Shown piece by piece: positions 17,008-25,808 of a stretch of DNA of 64,000 bases. The stretch covers positions 806,001-870,000 of the forward strand of contig OX097180.1 in NCBI GenBank assembly GCA_944407095.1. Reading direction: 5' to 3'. Origin of the DNA: Candidatus Enterousia intestinigallinarum (GTDB lineage: Bacteria > Pseudomonadota > Alphaproteobacteria > Rs-D84). Below the pieces are notes generated by a model. It saw only the letters and a program-made list of their open reading frames with translations, made no database searches and was not told the DNA's origin. How positions within the stretch are numbered: the stretch's first letter is position 1; each line of letters starts with the position of its first letter. The position numbers and the translations under genes were made by a program.

Positions 17008-18084
17008 ATGAAAAAAGTCGGCTTTCTTGCGGCAATGACGGGAATTTTGTTCGGCGCGGACGTTGCTGGTGCTGCCACGTACCCGGTTTATACTGGATAC
17101 CAGGGTACCAATGCCGCGGGCCGGGTCGTAATGCTGCCAACAACCAGCGGAACCGTTGTCACAACAACGAATACAACCGCGACAACACCAACACGCGTTA
17201 CTGGGACTTTGCCGCGCGTCGGGTCAAATACAACGACAACGGCCGGGCGACAGTATTATCAGCCGTCTGACTTTGATCGCTTGGCGGACAGTGGGCTGTA
17301 CGTCGGGTTGTCTGTCGGATATTCTGCAAGTGTTAGTGGCTCTATTTTATCCGACTATATGAACGAAGAATATGGCCAGTTCGTTCCCGGTGCGTTCCAG
17401 GAAACTGACTTTGACACGGATACTGTGATACCGTTACAGTTGTCTGTCGGTGCGTCAATCAACAATGATTTTCGTGTGGATTTTGGATATTTGCGCTATT
17501 CCGGTATGGCATACCCCAGTATGGTTAAATCGGCCGACGGTGTTGGTGGATATGTTGACGCGACGGTTGACGGCGGTGCCATTACGGCAAACGCCACAAT
17601 GTTAAACCTGTATTACAATATTGATTCTTATACTGGATATTTGGCGGGCGGTATGTTGCGGCCATATGTCGGTGTTGGTGTTGGTATTTCATTAAATACT
17701 ATTGCGGACTATGTCGTATATGACAATACGTTTTATTCGGAAATGGAACCCAGCGTTGCCGGCCCGGGTGATTTAACCGGTATATCCGACGTTTATGCGT
17801 ATCATAATGGCGGCACGTCCGAAGAATTGGCATTTATGTTCGAAGGTGGTTTAACCACAGAATTGGACGGCGGAATAAAAATTGATTTCTTTGTCAGATA
17901 CACCAACCTGGGCAAGGTTAGAACATCGGGCAGTATTATCGTATCACAGACGGAATGGCTGGGCGACGGTGCGGGTGGTGAATACCCGGCGGCCTATGAC
18001 AGTGTGTATCATTATACAAACTGGTATGAAAGTGGTCGTTTAAGCACAATTGACCTGGGGCTGCGTTTAAGATTGCAGTTCTGA
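17008..18084 (+). CDS. Outer-membrane protein, opacity-like barrel
   Basis: The ATG at 17008 gives 358 residues with a signal peptide (MKKVGFLAAMTGILFGADVAGA). A Thr/Asn-rich linker follows at about 25-85, then a barrel domain starting SGLYVGLSVGYSASVSG. The strands and the end (GLRLRLQF) fit the OMP_b-brl group of small porin/opacity-like proteins. The longer in-frame start at 16936 would mask the signal peptide. Its function is unknown. It is the second of three consecutive exported proteins on the same strand, each with its own ribosome binding site. Confidence 0.8.
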   Translation: MKKVGFLAAMTGILFGADVAGAATYPVYTGYQGTNAAGRVVMLPTTSGTVVTTTNTTATTPTRVTGTLPRVGSNTTTTAGRQYYQPSDFDRLADSGLYVGLSVGYSASVSGSILSDYMNEEYGQFVPGAFQETDFDTDTVIPLQLSVGASINNDFRVDFGYLRYSGMAYPSMVKSADGVGGYVDATVDGGAITANATMLNLYYNIDSYTGYLAGGMLRPYVGVGVGISLNTIADYVVYDNTFYSEMEPSVAGPGDLTGISDVYAYHNGGTSEELAFMFEGGLTTELDGGIKIDFFVRYTNLGKVRTSGSIIVSQTEWLGDGAGGEYPAAYDSVYHYTNWYESGRLSTIDLGLRLRLQF

Positions 18085-18144
18085 TGACGCATTTGCGTAT
18101 GGGGGGGGCGCGCAATAAAAGGCGCTAACGCGGGACGAGAGAAA

Positions 18145-19845
18145 ATGAAGGCAAATCGTGCGATAATCCATTATTCTTTGTTTGCGGCATTGGTTGGGCT
18201 GATGCCGGCGGGTGCGGATGCCGCATTACGCGTTGGAAATCATTCGCGCAGTTATGCCGAAGCGTATCAACAGGTCAATGCCTTACGTAATTCTGCCGCC
18301 ACGGTTGAAACGCCTGTTGTTACAACGCCGTCAACGGATACTGAAAATAATTTACCCGTCCGCGTTGCGGATGAAAACCTGGCGCAGCAAATTGCGTCCG
18401 GTGCGACAAACACGCCCGTTGCGTTTAACCAGTTGGAACAGTGTTCTATGATTTATCCCAATGGTGAATTTGCGTGGGATAATCCGACATTGGGCAATGG
18501 TGCGGGTGGTGCTGATACGTGTGTTGCGGTTGTTGAATTGCGCGGGTACCAGGCGGCGCCCGACGGTTCTGATTTGGTATTGGCGCGTGCGACATTGGCC
18601 GCGGGCGATACAATGACGTGTAACATTTCCGAATTTCCAGAAGCAACGATGAACGTTTCCGCCGTCGAAAGTTTTGTATTTCCGGCTGACGCCGCTCCGA
18701 CAATGGACGATGTTGTTAAACAGATGAACCAGGAACAAAAACAAAACGCCGGATTAAAAATTGCGGCTGGTGTTCTGATTGGTGGTCTGGGTGGAAATAT
18801 GACCGGTGCGAATGATCGCGGAAATGACAGTTTGCTGGGCACGGACAAGGGCAAAATGCAAAATACAGTTGTTGGTGCATTGGTCGGTGGTGGAATTGCC
18901 GCGGGCAGCACCTATGCCGGCAAGGTTGCCGGTGATACAATTATGTCGGCTGGTGTCAATGCCGCCGCGGGCAGTGTTGTTGGCAATATGTCGGGAACGG
19001 GTGATTCTGTTCTGCGGATAGAAGATTGTAATATAGAGGGGCGTAAAACATCGTGCCTGTGGGGTGCATTGATTACCAGCACAACATTATCCGGGGACGA
19101 GGTTGCATTCTATAACATCGATACGGACGAAACGTATGTCTGTAATGCACAGATGCAGAACTGCAAGTCCGAACGCTTGGTTTCCGTTTATCTGGACGCG
19201 TTTGCAGATACAAATATTGATGACGTTGACAAGGCCGAAATGCAAAACAAGGTACGCAGTGATTCATCGCTGCAATACTATATGGCGACAAATAGCAGTA
19301 ACATCAGTATGGTTTCGGCAAAAGATTCCGCGTCAACCAGCGGTGTTGACACCAGCCGGGGTATTTGGACAAAAATTAAATCGGCTGGCCGTATCGACCG
19401 CCAAATTTCTGCGATGATTGAAATGCGTGACAAGGCATTTGGTATGAGTCAATCCGATTGGCGCGATTGGCGACGCAGCAACAGCGCCGGCATACCAATT
19501 TATGGGCGCAGTACAAATGGTGATGCATATGTATTGCCAGAAGGCACTGATGCCAGAATACAAAATTTCTATCCGTTAAAGGTTGATGCATCGGACGGCA
19601 GTTTAATTGACTTTGGGAACAAGGCGCGTTTGAAAAGTACCCTGATTGGCGCGGGTGTCGGTGGTGCATTGGGCGGATTGTCCGGATACCAGGGGGCGCA
19701 GTTGGATGTACAAAATCGTTGGGTTACGGCGGTGCGTGAATACGAAGATTCCCTGTCCAAGGTATATTGTGCCACCGGAAACAGATATTTAAGTGCATAT
19801 AATGACACGGTGTTTATTCCGACGATGACGGTAACAAGTGAATAA
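18145..19845 (+). CDS. Exported glycine-zipper protein
   Basis: This 566-residue protein has a signal peptide (cut near ADA-AL) and two types of region. Hydrophilic Cys-containing segments alternate with glycine-zipper stretches: GVLIGGLGGNMTG, VGALVGGGIAAGS and, near the C-terminus, LIGAGVGGALGGLSG. Glycine zippers pack helices in membranes and occur in outer-membrane lipoproteins and toxins. No enzymatic motif is seen. It may be a surface or periplasmic structural protein, possibly linked to the preceding beta-barrels. A hairpin terminator directly follows the stop. Confidence 0.65.
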   Translation: MKANRAIIHYSLFAALVGLMPAGADAALRVGNHSRSYAEAYQQVNALRNSAATVETPVVTTPSTDTENNLPVRVADENLAQQIASGATNTPVAFNQLEQCSMIYPNGEFAWDNPTLGNGAGGADTCVAVVELRGYQAAPDGSDLVLARATLAAGDTMTCNISEFPEATMNVSAVESFVFPADAAPTMDDVVKQMNQEQKQNAGLKIAAGVLIGGLGGNMTGANDRGNDSLLGTDKGKMQNTVVGALVGGGIAAGSTYAGKVAGDTIMSAGVNAAAGSVVGNMSGTGDSVLRIEDCNIEGRKTSCLWGALITSTTLSGDEVAFYNIDTDETYVCNAQMQNCKSERLVSVYLDAFADTNIDDVDKAEMQNKVRSDSSLQYYMATNSSNISMVSAKDSASTSGVDTSRGIWTKIKSAGRIDRQISAMIEMRDKAFGMSQSDWRDWRRSNSAGIPIYGRSTNGDAYVLPEGTDARIQNFYPLKVDASDGSLIDFGNKARLKSTLIGAGVGGALGGLSGYQGAQLDVQNRWVTAVREYEDSLSKVYCATGNRYLSAYNDTVFIPTMTVTSE

Positions 19846-19869
19846 AATCGCCCATTTGGGCGATTTTTT
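19844..19869 (+). terminator. Hairpin terminator
   Basis: AAAATCGCCCA/TGGGCGATTTT stem followed by a T run, starting at the stop codon of the glycine-zipper gene. Confidence 0.85.
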
Positions 19870-19882
19870 ATCAAATTATTAA

Positions 19883-20110
19883 AATCCCCTTGCACGTAAT
19901 GCGTCAGATAGATGTACGGCTTGCCCGTCTATCAGATTGACATCGGGTTCTTCTATCAGTGGTGAATCTAATACTGGTTCGACCAGTATTACACAGTGTT
20001 TTATGGGACCCAACACTAAATTGGATGATACAACTGGTGAATACAATTTTACGCAAAATTGCTATTATTCCAATGTTGGCAGCAGTGGCAGTGTATCTGT
20101 GGGAATCTGA
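19883..20110 (+). pseudogene. 3' remnant of a cysteine-rich secreted protein gene
   Basis: An open stretch of 75 codons, with no usable start near its 5' end, encodes a segment matching the C-terminus of the protein at 429-1091. RNASDRCTACP corresponds to GKRASRCTKCP. ITQC then TTGEYNFTQNC corresponds to ITDC then STGDYLFTQNC. The 5' part of the gene, including the signal peptide, is missing, and the open stretch begins just after the neighbouring terminator. It is best read as a deletion remnant of a paralog. This explains the otherwise empty space between 19846 and 20142. Confidence 0.7.
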
Positions 20111-20118
20111 TACAAATT

Positions 20119-20139
20119 CGGCGGGATTAAATCCCGCCG
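20119..20139 (-). terminator. Hairpin terminator of the U32 gene
   Basis: GGCGGGATT and AATCCCGCC form a strong 9-bp stem between the remnant and the end of the U32 gene at 20143. The T-tract is short, so strength is uncertain. Confidence 0.6.
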
Positions 20140-20142
20140 TTA

Positions 20143-21387
20143 TTATTTATGCTTGTACGCCAAAATACAGGGGCTAAGCGCATCCGTATCATTTGTCCCG
20201 AACCAGTCGCGTGGAATTACCAAACTGTTATTCTGGCCCGCGGACATTTTGGGTTGTGTTTCGCCCGTTTTTGCATTTATAACACGGGGCAGGGTGATTG
20301 TTAGGCCGTCCGTACGTCCGGGCAGAATAAATGTTATCGCGTCGCCGGATTTAATTTCGTTCCGCAGTTCCAGGATTATTTTATCCCCCGTCGCCGAAAC
20401 AATTACTCCCGCCGCGTGCCAGTCAGATGTTGAACGCGTCGTTTCATAATTGTGTGCATCCGCCCCCGCCGGCCCATCAAAGAACGCCGTTGTATAGCCG
20501 CGTGTTTCCAATCTGTTTAATTCCGCCATAAATGGTGCCGGATTAAAATTGTCGGGATTTTGCGCATATGCATCCATTGCACAGCGGTATGCGTGAACAA
20601 CGCTGCCAACGTAATATTCGCTGCGGTTGCGGCCCTCTATTTTTAATGAATCCGGTCGTGATTCCAATACTTCGCCCAGGCGCGGCATCAAACACAAATC
20701 CTTTGCGTTCATAATATATGCGCCACGTGCGTCTTCTTCGATTGGCATTTCTATGCCGGATTCGTGTTCGCGCAAAATGACGTCGTATTTCCACCGGCAC
20801 AGTTGCGCGCACGCCCCGCGATTGGCCGGCCGACCGGTAATAAAGTTTGATAACAGGCAGCGTCCCGAATAACTCATACACATTGCGCCGTGTACAAAGA
20901 TTTCCAGACCTATATCCGGACACTTTTCACGAATGATTTTGAATTCGTTGTGTGATACCTCGCGCGACAGGACACATAATTTTGCACCCGCATTTTGCCA
21001 GAATTTTACAGACGCGGCCGAACAAATATTTGCCTGGGTCGATATATGTATCGGCATATCTGGAAAATGTTCACGTACCCACATCATAACACCCGCATCT
21101 GCCACAATCAGCGCGTCCGGCCGCAGATATCTAATTGTTTCCGCAACGCGCGGCATATCAATAAAGTCGCGTTCGTGCGCGAACAGATTGAACGCCAGAT
21201 ATACTTTACGTCCGGCGGCGTGCGCTAAATCAATTCCGGCCCGCACTTGGTCGGTGGTGATTTTTGCGCGTGCGCGCATAGAAAACCCGGGCAGTCCGGC
21301 ATAAATGGCGTCCGCCCCGTATAAAATAGCGGTTTTGAACGCATCCAGCGTACCGGCTGGCGCTAATAATTCTGGTAATTTAATCAT
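20143..21387 (-). CDS. Peptidase U32 family protein, TrhP/YegQ-like
   Basis: This 414-residue U32 protein carries the family signature EIFVHGAMCMSYSGRC followed by RPANRGACAQLCRW, whose cysteines bind an iron-sulfur cluster in characterised relatives. The N-terminus starts ELLAPAG, also typical. Length and domain order, with a C-terminal beta-barrel-like domain, fit TrhP (YegQ), which is needed for prephenate-dependent 5-hydroxyuridine formation in tRNA. RlhA and UbiU/V are other family branches. Calling it a protease would be misleading. It is a single gene with its own terminator. Confidence 0.88.
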   Translation of the reverse strand: MIKLPELLAPAGTLDAFKTAILYGADAIYAGLPGFSMRARAKITTDQVRAGIDLAHAAGRKVYLAFNLFAHERDFIDMPRVAETIRYLRPDALIVADAGVMMWVREHFPDMPIHISTQANICSAASVKFWQNAGAKLCVLSREVSHNEFKIIREKCPDIGLEIFVHGAMCMSYSGRCLLSNFITGRPANRGACAQLCRWKYDVILREHESGIEMPIEEDARGAYIMNAKDLCLMPRLGEVLESRPDSLKIEGRNRSEYYVGSVVHAYRCAMDAYAQNPDNFNPAPFMAELNRLETRGYTTAFFDGPAGADAHNYETTRSTSDWHAAGVIVSATGDKIILELRNEIKSGDAITFILPGRTDGLTITLPRVINAKTGETQPKMSAGQNNSLVIPRDWFGTNDTDALSPCILAYKHK

Positions 21388-21484
21388 AGTGATTATATTT
21401 TTTACTGTTATTTGAATAATGCAAGTTTTTTATGAATTTTTGGACTTGAAATTTTATATACGACAATGTATAGTAGAGAACATT

Positions 21485-21560
21485 GCCGGATTAGCTCAGC
21501 TGGTAGAGCATCTGATTTGTAATCAGAGGGTCGTTGGTTCAAGTCCGACATCCGGCACCA
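21485..21560 (+). tRNA. tRNA-Thr (anticodon UGU)
   Basis: GCCGGAT/ATCCGGC acceptor, GCTC/GAGC D arm and TCTGA/TCAGA anticodon stem enclosing TTTGTAA, giving TGT. The T arm carries TTCAAGT and CCA is encoded at 21558-21560. Confidence 0.95.
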
Positions 21561-21572
21561 GAATAAACACAC

Positions 21573-21593
21573 CGCCCGTTCGGGCGTTTTTTT
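21573..21593 (+). terminator. Terminator after tRNA-Thr
   Basis: CGCCCG/CGGGCG stem followed by seven T, 12 nt after the tRNA and directly before the ribosome binding site of the lipoprotein gene. Confidence 0.75.
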
Positions 21594-21607
21594 CTAAGGA
21601 GGACGGT

Positions 21608-22021
21608 ATGAAAAAATATATTATTTATTCTTGTATTACTTTCTTATTATGTGGGTGCGCCAAAAATTATGTGGTCTTAAACAATTACTCCTTGGAACAA
21701 TTTAATGATTCAGAAGTTCCTGTGTGTGTTAATACTCCTAAAAGGGTAATTCAAAAAGCCGCTCCATTTATTGCAATAGACCAATGTGGTAATGAATTTG
21801 AAGTTCCTGGTGAATATGAAGAAAGCGAGCGTTTGTGTGATGTTTTAGAAAAACAAGTTGTATCTTATTCTTATTGTTTAGCTCAGATGCCCAAACCCGT
21901 TCATTTAGTTGAAATGAAAGATGGCGATATGACTATATGTTATGACAGAAATAATAAGGTCAAGTTACCTATAATGTATTGCCAAAAAGATATGAATGTT
22001 ATTCAAACTGTATCGCTGTAA
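21608..22021 (+). CDS. Small predicted lipoprotein
   Basis: The ATG at 21608, with a perfect AAGGAGG 5 nt upstream, gives 137 residues. The N-terminus MKKYIIYSCITFLLCGCAKN carries a lipobox, with lipidation probably at the second Cys of LLCGC. The mature part holds six more cysteines and no recognised domain. It would be anchored in the inner or outer membrane facing the periplasm. Codon use is more A+T-rich than in the neighbours, and its place directly after a tRNA hints at acquisition. A strong terminator follows the stop without a gap. Confidence 0.7.
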   Translation: MKKYIIYSCITFLLCGCAKNYVVLNNYSLEQFNDSEVPVCVNTPKRVIQKAAPFIAIDQCGNEFEVPGEYEESERLCDVLEKQVVSYSYCLAQMPKPVHLVEMKDGDMTICYDRNNKVKLPIMYCQKDMNVIQTVSL

Positions 22022-22050
22022 CACACCGCCCGTTTGGGCGGTGTGTTTTT
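22021..22050 (+). terminator. Strong hairpin terminator
   Basis: ACACACCGCCC and GGGCGGTGTGT pair around GTTT, then TTTTT. It starts at the last base of the lipoprotein stop codon. Confidence 0.85.
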
Positions 22051-22073
22051 GGGTGTCGAAAACCGTATATTCT

Positions 22074-22625
22074 TTATTTTTTCTTTTTATTTTTCTTTGT
22101 TTGTTTCGTTTGATGCGAACGCTTGGCGCGCGGGGTGATATCTTCGTCATCTGTGTCGTATTCGTCATCGTCCTCATCACCATATTCGTCGTATTCAACA
22201 TCTATGTTGCCATAGCGGCCGTCCATTATTTCGTCCAGGAATCTTTTCGCACGCGGATTGCGGTCAGAATATTTTTTCAATCCAACCACCAGTGCCGCGC
22301 TTATCAGTTTTTCCATATCGCCGTTTGATACGCTTTCGGATACACGGTCGTGTATGTTTGACGCCATATTTTTCATTGCGCGCTTTGCCCGGTAAAACAA
22401 AGAATGCCGATGTCGCACGCCGTCCACGATTTCCATAATCCACATCACTATCAGAAATACCAACGCCGGCACCGCAAAGCATATGATAAAATACTTGAAT
22501 ACGTGATCGTCACAGAACATAGTGCCGAACATCGCATCGCACGTGCGGGCACAGTGCATCAATATTACTGCGATGATTTCATATATCGTCAGAACGGTTA
22601 AACATATTTTTGCTTTCAGAAACAT
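22074..22625 (-). CDS. Two-segment membrane protein with charged tail
   Basis: Starting at the ATG 22625, which follows AAAGGAGAGAG, the protein has 183 residues. Two membrane segments (about 6-25 and 43-66) are joined by a Cys-containing loop. A cytoplasmic helical region follows, then a strongly acidic stretch (DEYGDEDDDEYDTDDED) and a Lys-rich end. I do not recognise the family. The longer frame to 22679 lacks a ribosome binding site. Acidic-then-basic tails often mediate protein or nucleic-acid contacts, but nothing here fixes a role. Confidence 0.65.
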   Translation of the reverse strand: MFLKAKICLTVLTIYEIIAVILMHCARTCDAMFGTMFCDDHVFKYFIICFAVPALVFLIVMWIMEIVDGVRHRHSLFYRAKRAMKNMASNIHDRVSESVSNGDMEKLISAALVVGLKKYSDRNPRAKRFLDEIMDGRYGNIDVEYDEYGDEDDDEYDTDDEDITPRAKRSHQTKQTKKNKKKK

Positions 22626-22701
22626 TTCTCTCTCCTTTGGTGTAATATTATTTTTGCCGATTTGCCACCCGCGTGTCATCAGGAACGAATCCCGCGCATT
22701 A

Positions 22702-23445
22702 TCAGAACCGTATAAATCGTATTCCCATCATAACCGTCCAATCACCGCGCCGCCAATTTCCGCCCAGTCGGTGTCCGCCACGAATCCATACACCGGTTGT
22801 TTGATTTAGCATAGTTCCGATTTCTATTTCGCCCAGAAATTCTTGGCGTCCAGTTTCATAGTTTATCCAAACCTGTGGATCGGCAACGGCCCACCATCCG
22901 TTGTTTGATGCGTATCCCACCAGGATTCTGTACTGTCCCTGATTGATGTCTGGGATATTATCTGGATTTGTGTTGTGCAGAGATATGAATTGTTTTGCAA
23001 CAACCGCACCGAACAGATTTTTTCCAAACGCATATACATATCCAACGACCGGGTCAAAAGTGAACTGATCCGTCCCCAGTGTCAGTTCTGTTGCGGTTGG
23101 CAATACAAATTCCACTGCGCCTATTATTGTATTTTGTTCCCAGGTGTGCTGTGCCCGTGCGCGCAGATTCAAATCGCCAATTCCAGTGTCCGAACCACGC
23201 GGCCCAGATGCACGCGCCAACGGCAATTCCATATTTACCCCGAACACGCGACGAATTGCGCGATCGACTTTCAGTGTTAAACTGGTAATAGACGCATCGC
23301 CCGCCGCCGCGCGTAATTGCGGCAACAGTTCAATTTTTGTTAAATTATCCGCTGGGTTCACACCGCGTGCGGCATTGTCGGCCGCGTATGCATTTGGCGC
23401 GGCAGACAAAATCATTGCCAGAATTGGAAGTATTATTTTCTTCAT
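22702..23445 (-). CDS. Outer-membrane barrel of the MetA-pathway/phenol-degradation type
   Basis: The start at 23445 gives 247 residues with a signal peptide (MKKIILPILAMILSAAPNAYA). Strands include GSDTGIGDLNLRA, FVLPTATELTLGTDQ and FDPVVGYVYAFGKN, the pattern of the transporter-like barrel group named after MetA-pathway phenol degradation proteins. It ends GIRFIRF. Members are thought to let small hydrophobic or organic compounds cross the outer membrane, but most have no proven substrate. The alternative start at 23490 would place charged residues before the signal peptide. Confidence 0.75.
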   Translation of the reverse strand: MKKIILPILAMILSAAPNAYAADNAARGVNPADNLTKIELLPQLRAAAGDASITSLTLKVDRAIRRVFGVNMELPLARASGPRGSDTGIGDLNLRARAQHTWEQNTIIGAVEFVLPTATELTLGTDQFTFDPVVGYVYAFGKNLFGAVVAKQFISLHNTNPDNIPDINQGQYRILVGYASNNGWWAVADPQVWINYETGRQEFLGEIEIGTMLNQTTGVWIRGGHRLGGNWRRGDWTVMMGIRFIRF

Positions 23446-23533
23446 ACCCGTAATTGTTATACGATTGCGTATAAAAATCACCAGGAACAAAAACCGCCGC
23501 GTTTGCGGCGGGGTGTACTTTGGAATATTTTAT

Positions 23534-24391
23534 TTAGTCCGACGTTACCGGGGCATCTTCACTGCCGTATTGCGGGGCGTCGTCCGTTGTGCCGAAATCA
23601 TCGGCCGCGTTTTCCATTGCCGCTGTTGCAGCAGCGTCTGCATCTGTTGCAGATTCAACCGCGGCGGCATCTGCTTCTGCTTGGGCGGCGGCACGTTCTT
23701 CTTCGGCGCGTGCGGCGTTTTCAATTTGCAACAGTTGCTTTTCCAACGCCGAACGTTCGGAAGATTTATACCCAGTTTCCGCCGTGTCATCGGTATCCAC
23801 GGATTTGGCATCAGATATTGCCGGATTTATCAGATTTTCGAATATTTCACGACTGGCCTGAGTCCCAGTCATATCGCGTGCCAGTAATTTGCTGCCCGGA
23901 CCGGGAAAGAACCATTCGTCCAGCTTTACCGCCGTCAGTTGCATAATGGGCCGTGTGCGTGCATTTTCAACCCACGGCGCGGGACGCGGCGCATCGGAAT
24001 AGTACCACAGTGCACACCAATAAACGATGCCCATAATTACAATACCGCGGATAATACCAAATATTATCCCCAGGGTTCGGTCTGTAACCTTCATAATACT
24101 GTTTTGGATTTTTTCGCGCAGTCGCTGGTTAAAGAACCCAACCAACATCAATATCACAAAGAATACGATGAAATACGATGCGACCAGCGTTCCGACCGTT
24201 GATGCGGACAAATCAAACCAACCCTGTAACAGTTTGTCCAACCACGGCGATATAAAACGTGCTGCAAATGCCGCAATTACCCACGACAGGGTTGCGACAG
24301 TTTCGAATATACCACCACGAATACTGGCCCATATTGTGGACGCCACAACAACGGCCACATATATATAATCCAAAGTCGTTAAATCAAGCAT
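23534..24391 (-). CDS. cvpA: CvpA family membrane protein
   Basis: CvpA proteins are four-segment inner-membrane proteins first known from colicin V production and linked to envelope stress tolerance. The first 160 residues carry the family pattern: LDYIYVAVVVASTIWASIRG, an aromatic second segment, LVGFFNQRLRE and DRTLGIIFGIIRG. The remaining 120 residues form an Ala/Glu/Asp-rich, probably disordered tail unusual in length for the family. ATG 24391 with GGAA 7 nt upstream is preferred over an in-frame TTG at 24397. Confidence 0.87.
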   Translation of the reverse strand: MLDLTTLDYIYVAVVVASTIWASIRGGIFETVATLSWVIAAFAARFISPWLDKLLQGWFDLSASTVGTLVASYFIVFFVILMLVGFFNQRLREKIQNSIMKVTDRTLGIIFGIIRGIVIMGIVYWCALWYYSDAPRPAPWVENARTRPIMQLTAVKLDEWFFPGPGSKLLARDMTGTQASREIFENLINPAISDAKSVDTDDTAETGYKSSERSALEKQLLQIENAARAEEERAAAQAEADAAAVESATDADAAATAAMENAADDFGTTDDAPQYGSEDAPVTSD

Positions 24392-24430
24392 CGGCAAATT
24401 CCAATATTATGTTGCACTGATAAAAAGTTA

Positions 24431-25021
24431 TTATTTTTTCTTTTTATCTTTTCTGACCAACACAAATCCCAATGCAGCGACCAATACAATCAGCAGTGCA
24501 TAAAACCAGACAGACGACGCGCTGTTACTTTTTTTTTCAGCAGCCATTTTTTCTGCTGCAGCAGCGGCGGCCGCATTATATTCGGTTATTGCATTTTGAC
24601 GATCGGCGTGCTTTGCGCGAAATGCTTCTTCGTCCGCTTCAAATTCTTTTCTGCTTTCGGCAGCGTCACGTTTGTCTGCGTCGGACAGGTCGGCTTCCAC
24701 CGCGTCACGCAGTTCCTGTTGCATAAAGTCCGCATATCCCTGGAAACATTTATCGCCAACGACGATAACTGGAACGCCGCCATTGTCGTATTCACATTTT
24801 TTCAATGCTTCTTGGAACGCAGGCAGGTTGCCCTGATCCATAACATTGATTTGTACAATGCGCAGTTTCGGATATTCGTACACCATTTTATTCACAAAGA
24901 ATTCACGCGCGTGATGACAGTGCGGACACGTCGGTGAATAATACAGTGTAATATCAGCGGCATTTGCGGCACCAAACGCCATAAAGCCAAACAAAGCCGA
25001 CAGAATTGACAGTTTTTTCAT
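24431..25021 (-). CDS. Periplasmic thioredoxin-fold protein with C-terminal anchor
   Basis: The ATG 25021 with AAAGGAG upstream gives 196 residues. After a signal peptide (cut near ANA-AD) comes a glutaredoxin/thioredoxin-like domain with redox motif CPHC at 32-35 and a cis-Pro region (GGVPVIVV). It is followed by a long helical Ala/Lys/Glu-rich stalk and a membrane segment at about 168-190, then a Lys-rich stop-transfer tail. The layout suggests a membrane-tethered disulfide oxidoreductase in the periplasm. A role in maturing the Cys-rich secreted proteins of this genome is inference. Confidence 0.8.
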   Translation of the reverse strand: MKKLSILSALFGFMAFGAANAADITLYYSPTCPHCHHAREFFVNKMVYEYPKLRIVQINVMDQGNLPAFQEALKKCEYDNGGVPVIVVGDKCFQGYADFMQQELRDAVEADLSDADKRDAAESRKEFEADEEAFRAKHADRQNAITEYNAAAAAAAEKMAAEKKSNSASSVWFYALLIVLVAALGFVLVRKDKKKK

Positions 25022-25174
25022 AAATTTCTCCTTTGTCTTGATTTGGATTATAAAAATACGCGTGTCGTGGTGCAAGGTATTTTTAACACGTCACCCGGAA
25101 AATTTTTCTGTTGTGTTTTTGTATTGCGATATGCAGAATCATATATTGATAAAATAAAACCAAGGGGGAAAATT

Positions 25175-25762
25175 ATGTTTGCTTTGAATCAATTTCCGTT
25201 GCAGTTCGCCGAAGACGCCTTGGCGCCTTATATGTCGGCTCAGACATTAAATTGCCACCACGGCAAACATTTGGCGACATATATCAAGAACTTGAACGAC
25301 CTGTCCGCTGGCACGCGGTATGCGGATATGCCACTGATGGAAATAATAACCGAATCCGCTCGTGATGACGCCGCCAAAAAGATATTTAATAACGCGGCCC
25401 AGGTGTTCAATCACGATTTCTTTTTCAAATGCCTGACACCAAATGGCGGGGGTGAAATCCCGCGTGAAATTACCGATGTGTTCGGTGGTGCCGACCATTT
25501 TGTTACAGAATTTAAGACCGCGGCCGCCGGCGTGTTTGGCAGTGGCTGGGCCTGGGTTGTGCGTGACGGCGATGCGATACGGATTATGACAACCGCAAAC
25601 GCGGACACACCGGTGGCGCACGGCATTACACCACTGCTGGCATTGGACGTGTGGGAACACGCGTATTATCTGGATTACCAGAACCGTCGCGCGGATTTCA
25701 TAGACGCGTTTTTGGCGCATATGGTAAATTGGGATTTTGTGCGTTCTAATATGAACGCATAA
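25175..25762 (+). CDS. sodB: Superoxide dismutase, Fe/Mn family
   Basis: The enzyme converts superoxide to oxygen and hydrogen peroxide in the cytoplasm. The 195-residue protein has all four metal ligands in place: His28 in CHHGKH, a second His in FNHDFFF, and Asp and His in DVWEHAYYLDYQN. Gln in the outer sphere and overall similarity suggest the iron form, but metal use cannot be settled by eye. ATG 25175 follows AAGGGGGA and the family N-terminus starts here; the longer frame from 25043 has no support. A strong bidirectional terminator follows. Confidence 0.95.
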   Translation: MFALNQFPLQFAEDALAPYMSAQTLNCHHGKHLATYIKNLNDLSAGTRYADMPLMEIITESARDDAAKKIFNNAAQVFNHDFFFKCLTPNGGGEIPREITDVFGGADHFVTEFKTAAAGVFGSGWAWVVRDGDAIRIMTTANADTPVAHGITPLLALDVWEHAYYLDYQNRRADFIDAFLAHMVNWDFVRSNMNA

Positions 25763-25773
25763 AATGAACGCGT

Positions 25774-25808
25774 AAAAAAAAGCGGGGCGTTTGCCCCGTT
25801 TTTTTTTA
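25774..25808. terminator. Bidirectional terminator
   Basis: Eight A, CGGGGC/GCCCCG stem with a 4-nt loop, then nine T, between convergent sodB and the glycyl-tRNA synthetase gene. Confidence 0.88.

Noticed and set aside
23144-23887. 247-codon plus-strand frame across the cvpA and outer-membrane genes
   Set aside because: It is antisense to two genes with clear signal or membrane patterns, and its Arg/Cys/Gly composition is typical of a shadow frame.
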